This document shows positions 54,985-64,000 of a stretch of DNA of 64,000 bases, piece after piece. The notes below the pieces were generated by a model. The model saw nothing but the letters and a program-made list of their open reading frames with translations, was not told the DNA's origin and did no database searches. Position numbers and translations under genes: made by a program. Position 1 is the stretch's first letter. The number at the start of each line of letters is the position of its first letter. Source of the stretch: Patiria miniata (taxonomy: Eukaryota > Echinodermata > Asteroidea > Valvatida > Asterinidae); NCBI RefSeq assembly GCF_015706575.1, contig NW_024037047.1, forward strand, positions 1,864,632 through 1,928,631. Reading direction: 5' to 3'.

Positions 54985-55490
54985 TATATATATGATATCT
55001 AGCAAGTACCATTGCCCTGCCGCATGCTGTTTATGTTTGGCAAGTCTCCAAAAAACCTTGCCTTTGCAAATTGTAGCTGCTATCATGCCCTTATTAGGGA
55101 ATAATGCTATTGATAGTCAAATTACGCAAAACTGTTGTCAGACAGCGAACGGAATCGCTCCATCAAACGCGAGGAGGAGGGGCCTGTGATGCATTTTTGT
55201 TGAGGCTCTGGGTCTTGGCGAAAAAATATCACGCCACTAGTTTACGATTACAGTTTATAAGAGCTCGCAAAGCCAGTAGCGCGTCACATTCGAGATTTAC
55301 CCCCGACGGAAGCCGCTACCTTTCATGGATGCATGGGCATCGCAAAACCCGCCGGGTGGTTTTAAGTTGCAAAGGACAGGAGAGACATAGAAGTTTGTTT
55401 TGGGATCAAGTCAACGCTGGTTGAGACCAGTCACTGAAGGATTCGGGATTCGTTTGGGAAGGGCTGACATCCTGCTAATACAAGTACGTA
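54985..55490 (+). repeat. Promoter-like repeat cassette, copy C
   Basis: Matches copy B at 3900-4120 (CCTTGCCTTTGCAAATTGTA, TTATTAGGGAATAATGC, TATTGATAGTCAAATTACG, GGAATCGCTCCA) and, after a divergent stretch, the segment GACAGGAGAGAC...GTCAACGCTGGTTGAGACCA, CTGAAGGATTCGGGATTCG, ending TACAAGTACGTAC. It keeps one copy of the 115-bp segment and lacks the GG of the donor-like ACAAGGTACGT. Confidence 0.55.
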
Positions 55491-55494
55491 CATA

Positions 55495-56215
55495 AAACAC
55501 ATGACATTCTTAATGCCGTATAACAAATGTTACTCTTATTACTAGTTTCAAACTTCCACCTACTAAGTGTAAACCCATGTCTACATGTAAACCCATGTCT
55601 ATCGGTTTAGATCTGAGACTATCGAGACTTCATAGCTACACTTTTGCATATGTAACAAGGCTAATTTTGAACCGCCGAGTTATTCGGAGAATATATCCTT
55701 GTATTTAACCAGAACCATTGAAATACATGTACAACTGCAAATTCGAAGATGTTAATTGTGTATTCATAAATACCTCAGACAGTTTAGCCATTCCCATTGG
55801 TCGAGAGCCCGTCACGTGGCCGGTATTAAACGGATGATAAAGACATGGCTAGCTGGTCTTAAACACTTTTCCAGTGTCACAATAAAATGTGGACTCCTAA
55901 AAATCCAGTGCCTCTTATCGTTTCATTGGTTGAACGTTCACAATCCTCACGTAGGCATGCCCAACACAACCAGCGAGTCAGAATTTTATAGTTCTAAATT
56001 CAAAACGCAACGCGCCAGGTGCGTTCTGCGCGACATCGCATAGAACATGATACGCGCGCGTCAATCTCCATAAAAGGGTTGTTTTCATCTTACTCGCCAG
56101 CTGAACACTCCATTATTTTGCAGGAGGGATGATTCAAAAAGCATAGAGTGAATTTGTTGAACAAAATCGGGATGTTTTGAACGAATTGTATGATTTTTTT
56201 TTTACCGAAAAGGTA
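55495..56215. other. No recognised feature
   Basis: Short tandem word TAAACCCATGTCTA twice at about 55570-55600; otherwise nothing recognisable on either strand. Confidence 0.5.
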
Positions 56216-56221
56216 TTTATG

Positions 56222-56393
56222 AATGGGAATAAATATGTACTCCGTCGGTATTTATCACTCTGTTTAATACCACTTAGAGTCTGGTGCTGATAATTACCCT
56301 CCTTCCGGCTCGGGTAATTATCAGCACCCAGACTCTAAGTGGTATTAAACAGAGTGATAAAAACCTCCGGAGCACACATTCATTCCCTTATTA
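56222..56393. mobile_element. Hairpin MITE of about 170 bp
   Basis: Arms of about 80 bp are near-perfect inverted copies (TTTATCACTCTGTTTAATAC, CACTTAGAGTCTGG and GCTGATAATTACCC in both) around a loop of about 12 bases (TCCTTCCGGCTC). The outer part of the arms is slightly diverged. No ORF. Confidence 0.85.
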
Positions 56394-56871
56394 ATATATG
56401 GAACAGTCACTATCTATTTATAGAGAAAGTATCAGTATATTCTTAGAATGTATAACACATTGTTTTGGGAAAGGCTGCCTTTTCTAGGATTTGTTTGAAG
56501 GCGCGTAGTCAGGGATTTGTTTGCCCGTTTCAAAATGTAATAATCGTCCAGTTTTTGAAATTCATTTTTCGCCGTCCTGATTTGACTTCTATCGGCAACC
56601 CAATGTTTCTTTTTGTCAATAATATAATAACAGAGGTTGTCCCAAAATTCATATTCTAGTTGTAACAGTGAAGAAGAGTGTCGAGTAACCAGGCATGTCA
56701 TCAGATTTTCTTGTAACGTTTGATTGATGGCGTTTGAATATTGACTGAAACAATATCAAGAGTTTTAGGTCAAAATCGAAGAATACATCGTTCGTACATG
56801 TCGACAGAACAATTTAGAATAAGGCAAAATGAATGCATTTTCTATATCCGATTTAAAAAATGTTTGCTCAT

Positions 56872-57150
56872 AAAACTGTTCCCCTTCTTAAGTTTTGAGC
56901 CTCACTTTTTATGGTAAACAAAACTGTTTTTGATATAATTTGAGTACGTATTCCTGCGATCGACATTTTAAGTAAGGCAGTTTGGTTGAGGTCTAGTGCC
57001 ATTACTCCCGATAAAAAAGACCCTTAGGCAATGATGTTTAGACGGCTTGTAAACTGTCGGTGACAAAAGAACTCAAGCGAAGTTAGATAAATTGTGTGGG
57101 AAAAGATTTCCACGAAAATGTGTATTTTCGTTATTGTATTGCCCTGTGAA
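56872..57150. repeat. Dispersed repeat P, copy 2
   Basis: See 17535-17790: same ordered landmarks, diverged. From 57150 to 58370 no gene is visible. Confidence 0.7.
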
Positions 57151-58370
57151 AAAAATCGATTATCTTGAAATATTCAACGTGAAAGTGACACACGCACGAT
57201 CGAAACCTGCTTAAAGGAGAAACATCACTACATTTTTCCCCCGAAACGAATTTCTTGCTGTTATAACATTTTCAGGGCTTGCTTATGACAATAATATTGG
57301 CTGAAAGTATATTCTATTACTAAAATTCCGCATGGTTTCCGAGGAAGCAGTCAGGTTCCCACCGCAAACTAGGCCTACTCTAAGCATACATTAAAATAGT
57401 GCAAGCTTATGGTCACCTTTTGTCCTGACTTCCCTACCCTGTCACCCCCTCAACAAACTCGCCCCCTGATCAACACTCGCCCGTCACTATTTTTTTTCCA
57501 GTTAAAAGAAAATATTCATGTAGCTTATTTGTTTCATGTCCATGAAATACCATTAGAAAGACAACCGTATCGCGGAACGTTTTTTTAGAAAAAAAAAACG
57601 GCTTTGGTACATGGAAACAGTGTGCGTTGCGCCGCTTACGGCGATGAAATTCGTTTTGTGTGTACTGCAGTAATGTGCAAGGAATGTTCGTTAAAATAAT
57701 TTATATGACAGCAACTCCATAGCAACAATATTCACAGACTGGGGCCAGAGGCTATTATAAAACCGCAAATATACATCGGAAACTATTAATTCAGGACAGT
57801 ATCGCGACCGTGGTCCCGTTTTCACGGGGTGGGATGGGGATATAGGCGCCTCGTTTTCTAGAGATTTAGTCTTATAAGCAAAAGTTTGGTCATATGAAAT
57901 ATGTTTTAGCCTTCGAATTCCAAACGGGGAACAAGAAGGATTAACAGAACTTGAGTGGGGGACGAGCCCCCCCCCTTCTTACTTACCCCGTTTATGGACA
58001 ATTGTAGTTAAATAGTTTTGATAAATATATAGCTCTCACGTTATATTTTTGCCGGCAGTTGCTAAAGGTAGCCACTGAATGTCATATAAAATTCGTAAAT
58101 ACCATGTCAATCAAGTTGGAGTTGGAGTCAAATTTAAAGCACTGACCCTGACCTTTTTTAATTTCTAAATTTTAGCTTTGAAGTACCTTTTGTTGTTAAT
58201 TATAAAATTATCCCCAAGGTGACTTGCTATTTTTCCTTATTTTCATTTTTTTTTATTTGTATTCAAAACAATCTTGGTAGTTTCAAAAAAATATAACTAT
58301 AAATAAGCGGAACTCACGGTAAAACAAAATGATAGGCCCGATTAGTATGTTGCTTTCTAGTTCAAAATCT

Positions 58371-59544
58371 CGTGCCAGGTTTTAAAAAGTAAACACTATT
58401 TTATTGCGAAATAACGCAATAGTATATGCATCCCAACAATCCAACAATCCTAACAACCCACCACTGACTAATGACCCCTTAAAAACACGTTTAAGCTTTA
58501 AGAACAAATGGAGACTTAAAAGTACAGTTCTTTAAAAAAAGTTTCAAAATTCTTTCAGTTCTTTAGCAAGCTTAAACAAACACTTTTCTAATTCACATCA
58601 GTATACGGTTTTAGTGATTGTTCATGCAAGACATCCTTTTATCAATTGAAATTGAATGGACCGGTGATGTAATTGTGGGAAGGGGTTAATATTTCGGGGA
58701 AAACATATTAAAGTTGGAAAATTATTCTTATGTAATTATCATTCGTTTAAAAGTATTAGTTTCCTTCAGCGTGATGGAATATTGAGCGTATTATTGATGC
58801 ATCCCCCAACCCAGACAACCATTTCTCATTATATCAGTGCAATTTCCCTTGCATTATAACGCACCATTAAACTCAAGTGATTATTAACATTCTAAAGTTG
58901 GTTTTATTCAAGTACATTGGTAAAATTGCTTGAAATTTTTATGCAGTACTTGTAGTTGCGAGAGAATCACTCAGTTCTCTTCTGTCAGCACGCGTTCGTG
59001 CTTTGTGGCCATTTGAGTGGGTTGCGTTTAAACAAATAAAATAAATAAACAATCAGAACCCCACACGATTCAATACGGGGGGCTGGGGTGTGAAAAGATA
59101 ATAATCCGCTTAAAACGTGTTGCCCCATTCCCCACCTCCCGGACAAAAATGCCAAAGAAATGTATATTAAGTCACAGTTTTCTGACTAGATCAAACATAG
59201 GTCTCCTTGTTTTCAGCACCCTGCCCCCTTTCACGACCAAGACAAGAGCAAAATGGATACAAACGCAATGACGGACAAGAACTTCAAGAATATTTCATCA
59301 AAATGGGAAAATAAAGGCCAAACTGAAAACCCGGGGTGAAGTTTGTACACGTCGGTATTGCGTTATTTCGCAAAACTATTGCGTTATTTTGCAATACATT
59401 TATTACATTATTTTGCAATACTATTGCATTATACTATTGCGTTATTTCGCAAAACTATTGCGTTATTTCGGAAAACTATGGCGTTATTTCGCAAACCTAT
59501 TGCGTTATTTCGTAATATTCTTTTCCCTTTTAAAACCTGGCACG
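58371..59544. mobile_element. Foldback/TIR element with CTATTGCGTTATTTCGCAAA array
   Basis: CGTGCCAGGTTTTAAAA at 58371 and its inverted copy TTTTAAAACCTGGCACG ending 59544 bound the element. The subterminal motif CTATTGCGTTATTTCGCAA occurs once on the left (inverted, about 58402-58424) but is amplified to about nine units on the right (59355-59515). No ORF outside the repeat. Target duplication not resolved. Confidence 0.8.
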
Positions 59545-59549
59545 AACGG

Positions 59550-61620
59550 GCTTCCGTAGAGTACCGGTTTTAGTAAATTATTTAAATGAATACATTTATT
59601 TTAGAAGATAGACAACATGTTCTACACAACTCATAAAAAGTCCATTCCCTGAAGCACTCCAAGTGAAATTGAACAATCACGAAATGACAAGGAGGCACCG
59701 TGGGACGTTTTTTCAATGACTTCTTCGAGCCTCGAAGAATTTGAAAATTATTATGACACTATAATACAGCTTTTGCCAGAAAGAGGGCACTCTAGGTGAA
59801 AAGAAGGCGTGTGGAATTGGTTTTGGTGTAGACCGATATGTGGGGTGGACTGATTTCGTGTTAGCAGAAACTGAATGTAACTGTTCGCCGGATATGATTG
59901 TGTGTCAAGTGGGTAGAGTCTCGGGGTATAAATAATGGGTTCATTTTAAGGGAAAAATTATGAAATAGTTACCAGTGGAGAAACTGTGGGGTACAGGACG
60001 GCCAAGCCCGTCACAGCCACCTGCCTCCCACCCCTACCCCAACTCAGAGTTTGGCAACTTTTGGGGAGGCTTTTATTATTAACAAATGTATTCAGAGCAA
60101 CACCCTCCCAAAACTACAATGCCCCAAAGAGCAACAATTATCCAATGCAGTATGCAGTAATACATAACTCCTAGTTTCACGTCATTACATATGGTTGTTG
60201 TCATGAAGTTTATACAATTATTCGTTGATAAAAGTATAAACTAATATAAAATGATCAAGGTGTGATCATGTATCATTGGGCTCTCCCATCAATTGTAATT
60301 TCCGGTCTGATGACGTTATCAATTTTCAGCTTGGCAATTTTCCCACTAAAATGTTGGTTATGTGTAACATGAGTAAAACTTATATGATGCTTTTTCAATA
60401 AAAGAACAGATCCGCATATAGAGGACGCCCTTTAGGTAATGACATCATTAATCGTCCCCATATTTTGTCGCATGGGCCTACCTCTCAAAGCTTTGTTAAA
60501 AAGTCATGGTCACTTATTATTGCACTTCGGGTAACCCCGGAAGAAAGGTCAAGCTGTAAAGTCTACGAATCCGCAAAATGTGTCCCATTGTGTTGAAACA
60601 GGTTTTACATTCATGCTTTCTTCAAGTTTCCACTACATTTTTAATGTGATGATGTCATGAGTAAGCCACAAATCTCAGCAGCAGGTTTCATATTTATAGC
60701 ATAAAACGGTTGAAAGCATTTTTTCTTTTTATTTAGAAGCTATTGTTTGTCTCAAATTCTGACCTTACGTACATATTCATTGATGGTTTATAATTAATTT
60801 AAATTAAGTATATTCAGGCCTGACGACGTCATCATTCTTAAACCTCCAAATAGTTATATTTTGTATTTTCAAAATCGATATTTGCAATTGAGTAGAATTA
60901 AAAAAGAAAGAAATGGTATTTAAATAAAAAATACGCGCTTTTCTACGGCGCACTTCTAGGTTGTGACGTCATTATGCCATTCTTTGTGGTTTGCATTTCA
61001 AAACATGACTCGGCAACTTTTGAATTGAAATCGAGATCCTAGAATATTGGGTTTTTTTTTTACTAAACAATATTGCACAGAGCTAAAACTTCAGGTTAGT
61101 TGTTCCTTTATATTTTGAGCACTTTTGTTGCTTCCAACGAAAAAATGCAGAAATAACATTCTCTTCATTTAAACATTCTCTCAACCAGTCTAATTACAGT
61201 ACAATGCTTCAGTATTCAAGTTATATTCATTCCTTATTGCACTTCCGATGAAACAAGAAGTAAAGCTGAAACGTCTTCGTGCTCAAAAATTACCCAAAAA
61301 ATGTTTCCCATGGGAATTTCAACGACACAAAAATCGCAAATAATACGGTACAAATTTCTTTGCAAAAGTTACCATTTGAAGTATTTGTTTCAACTTAATC
61401 TTAAAATCACTTGGAGTTTGATATCTGTGAGGTCATTACGATGTTGACTTATTACACATCTTCTGACAAGATTTCATATTCATACTTAGTTTCATCTCCA
61501 TCCTTTTACTTATTCCGGAGACGTGGGCTGTCTTTTGAGTATTTTTTTTTTTTACATTTGACATTCCACTAAGCCCTTAAAAAACAGGTACGAAGCATTT
61601 AAACAATGTATGTTAAGCCA
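59550..61620. other. No gene recognised
   Basis: AT-rich, with words such as ATGACGTCAT (about 60650, 60966) but no ORF or repeat I can name. The last 200 bases before 61836 may be the 5' UTR of the LINE. Confidence 0.5.
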
Positions 61621-61835
61621 TCATGGTAAAAATGGGGGGAAAATGGATATTTCTTAAAGGTTTTGTTTTTGTGAGGGCGCTCTTTAATGGATTGACACGT
61701 CTCTGAAAATCTGCTACAAAAATTTAAACAAAACCGCCTTTTTATCAACTTCCTGAGCTGCGGACTCCTGTTACATCTTGTTCTCCCAGTTTGCTCTGCA
61801 GTCAAGGTAACTTCTGTGCTGCTTCCTAGTCCGAC

Positions 61836-62645
61836 ATGCCGCCCAAAAAGGACAAAAAACGTATTGTTTCTATCGACATGACTGACTCGAATGACGCACC
61901 TGAAATGCAATTGAGTGATGGCGACACACCAGCATCTATTTCCGACAGTATACTTCTTGTACTTCGTCAAGAACTGCACGATATGAAAAGTGGTATTCAA
62001 GAGAAACTGGACGTAGTCATCACAAACCAGCAGTCTCTCCTGTCGAGAATCACCAAAATGGAAGACAAACATCATGAACTAGAGAAATCCGTCACCTTTA
62101 CTTCTCAAACGGTAGAGGAGATTCAGGCTGAAAATAAGTCTCTTTCTTCGAACCTCACCAACGTAACTACCAAGATACAACTAGCTGATCGTAAAATTGC
62201 CCAACTGGAGGAGGCTACGTTGAGCTTGGAACGGTACTCAAGAAGTTACAATCTTAGATTCGGAGGCATTCCAGAACTTGTTGATGAGTCCCCATCATAC
62301 CCCTATGAGAAAATAAAGCAGATCCTGGTGGAAAAATGCAATCTCGAACCAGAGATTGAAAATGCACATCGTTCCGGCCGGATTCCGAAGTCATCTTCAG
62401 ACAAACCTCGTCACATCCTGGCAAAGTTCATTTATCGCCCTGAACGTCAAGCAGTACTCCTTCGAGGAAAAAAGGATCTTGCAGAGTGTGGAATCTTCAT
62501 GGTCCAGGACCTCCCAGCAGCTGATGCAGCAAAAAAGAGAAGCCTGAAAGATGTCATGAGAAAGGCATTCCAAGAAGGCAAGAAACCGATCTTCCGTAAT
62601 GGTCAACTCTATATCAATGGCCACAAATACATCGCCAAGTCATAA
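61836..62645 (+). CDS. Non-LTR retrotransposon ORF1 protein (coiled coil, RRM-like, C-terminal domain)
   Basis: 269 residues, intact from ATG 61836 to TAA. A basic start MPPKKDKKR and an acidic stretch are followed by a heptad-patterned coiled coil (about residues 45-130, ITKMEDKHHELEKSV, IQLADRKIAQLEEATLSLER). Then YSRSYNLRFGGIPE, the first strand of the L1-ORF1-type RRM, and HRSGRI...PRHILAKFIYRPER, the C-terminal nucleic-acid-binding domain. Such proteins trimerise, bind the element's RNA and act as chaperones. It is followed 150 bases later by the ORF2 frame. The lack of breaks contrasts with the other coding remnants and suggests a fairly young copy. Confidence 0.85.
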   Translation: MPPKKDKKRIVSIDMTDSNDAPEMQLSDGDTPASISDSILLVLRQELHDMKSGIQEKLDVVITNQQSLLSRITKMEDKHHELEKSVTFTSQTVEEIQAENKSLSSNLTNVTTKIQLADRKIAQLEEATLSLERYSRSYNLRFGGIPELVDESPSYPYEKIKQILVEKCNLEPEIENAHRSGRIPKSSSDKPRHILAKFIYRPERQAVLLRGKKDLAECGIFMVQDLPAADAAKKRSLKDVMRKAFQEGKKPIFRNGQLYINGHKYIAKS

Positions 62646-62796
62646 ATTCCCAGCCAGTCTGTACCGTGGCCCATATTTACTTACTTACCTAATTATCAAT
62701 CCATACGTGTTTTATGTATTGTCTTGTACTTGTCGTCCATACAGATCTGTTTTTCAAATGTACTACAAGCCAGCAACAATTTGATTCGTCTTTTGA

Positions 62797-64000
62797 TCAA
62801 TAACCTTTAATTTCCCAATTAATGAAGATGATATTGATTTAAATAATCCATTTCATGTATCCCATCCTTCTCTCTATCATTCCATCGAGCAAATCTCTCG
62901 GGAAATCAACCAGAGCTTTGTTTCAGTTTTACATATTAATATAAGGAGTTTACAAAAAAACTTTGAAAATCTTAAAGTTCTTTTGAAGTCATTAAATCAT
63001 AAATTTTCCATTATTGCTCTGTCTGAAACGTGGTTAAAAACTAATCCTCATAGTTATTATATCTTACCTGGCTACGAACTTATTGTAAACAACAGAAAAG
63101 GTACTAAAGCTGGAGGTGGAGTTGCTCTTTATGTTTCTTCTGATTTGAATTTTATTGTAAGAGAAGACCTCAAGTTCTCGAATGAATCACTTGAATCGCT
63201 TTTTATTGAAGTGGTTGTTCCCAAAGCTAAAAACATTATATCAGGGGTGGTATATAAAGCACCTTCCGTTGATCACGGTGAATTTATGAACACTTTTCAA
63301 AATGTTTGTTCACGTGTAGCTCTTCAAAACAAATTGTGTATTATTTCAGGTGATTTTAATATTAATTTATTAAACTATACCAACCCTTGCTCCCAATCTT
63401 TCATCAATCTAATAACATCGCATTCTCTTCTCCCGTTAATTAATAAGCCAACTCGCATTACTGATACATCTGCTACACTCATAGATAACATGTTTTCAAA
63501 TATTTTACCTTCACCCGAATCTGGTATAATTGTAACCGATATTTCAGATCACCTGCCAATCTTTATGTTCATTCAGTCCTCAGACACGTCTGGCCCAAAT
63601 AGCAGAAATGCATATCCCTCATTTACACGTTACTTCTCCGACAGCAACTTCAATCAATTTAACGATGACTTGTTTGCCACTGATTGGGATGAAGTATTTA
63701 ATTGTAATAATCCAGAGGTTGCATTTACTTCATTTATGGATTCCTTTAATTATTTGTTTGAAAAAAATTTTCCTTTAATCCAAACAATCAACGAAAGAAA
63801 TTCAACCGTAGCTCAAGTTCACCTTGGATCACTTCTTCACTAATTAAATCAATTAACAAAAAAACAAATTGTATCATAAATATTTGTCCAATCCAACGAT
63901 CCTAAGAAAAACTAAATACACTAGATATAAAAATTATCTAATTAGCCTATTACGTACATCTAAAAAAATGTATTATGCTCGTCAGTTTGAACAGGAAAAG
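62797..64000 (+). pseudogene. Non-LTR retrotransposon ORF2: APE-type endonuclease, frame-broken, runs off the window
   Basis: From 62797 the frame reads SVLHINIRSLQKNFENLKVL (catalytic Asn region), IIALSETWLK (catalytic Glu), GGGVALYV, IISGDFNINLL (D-x-N) and TLIDNMFSN...VTDISDHLPIF (terminal SDH). All key residues of an apurinic-type endonuclease are present. No ATG precedes the domain in this frame; a TGA lies at 62794, so the start is lost or in another frame. At about 63800-63825 the frame shifts to SPWITSSLIKSIN, and at about 63900 again to YTRYKNYLISLLRTSKKMYY and ARQFEQEK at the window edge, just before the reverse transcriptase. L2/CR1/Jockey-like by motif order. Confidence 0.85.

Overview
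The window is eukaryotic nuclear DNA. It has AT-rich, repeat-loaded, low-coding-density sequence, GT-AG introns with matching phases, and a 500-base run of N (27383-27882). Gene content (a death-domain/NACHT/LRR receptor and TRADD-N/apolipoprotein-L-like genes) and the repeats (Penelope-like and L2/CR1-like retroelements, a tRNA-headed SINE, many TIR elements) point to an invertebrate deuterostome. An echinoderm, lancelet or hemichordate is most likely; the species cannot be fixed from sequence alone.

Layout. 1-9.4 kb: dispersed repeats, including a promoter-like cassette (copies near 0.5, 3.5 and 55 kb), a 1-kb TIR element and a ~1.4-kb tandem duplication. 9.36-11.8 kb: two Penelope-like elements head to tail, the second cut off inside its reverse transcriptase and joined to an L2/CR1-like fragment. 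12-18 kb: repeats and a mariner-like relic. 18.4 kb: an unrecognised 119-residue ORF. 19.6-27.4 kb (+): a multi-exon NLR gene with ubiquitin-like, death, half-death, NACHT and leucine-rich-repeat parts, running into the assembly gap. 27.9-37 kb: a LINE 3' end, inverted minisatellites, dispersed repeats and several TIR elements, one of them with a clean 8-bp target duplication. 37.5-40.1 kb (-): a five-exon gene joining a TRADD-like N-terminal domain to an apolipoprotein-L-like membrane region. 45.2-49.2 kb (-): a shorter paralogue whose frame stops at a TAA standing where the first gene has a CAA codon; three TIR elements fill its main intron. 50-61 kb: foldback elements, minisatellites and an RTE-like relic. 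61.8 kb to the end: a non-LTR retrotransposon with ORF1 and the endonuclease part of ORF2.

Functionally, the host genes look like innate immunity or cell death: an NLR sensor next to two genes of a family joining a death-receptor-adaptor fold with a membrane-inserting ApoL-like region. Nearly every coding unit carries one-base frameshifts, several in homopolymer runs. Either the assembly has residual indel errors or many of these genes are decayed. Domain assignments come from reading translated sequence and recalling family patterns; no search was run.
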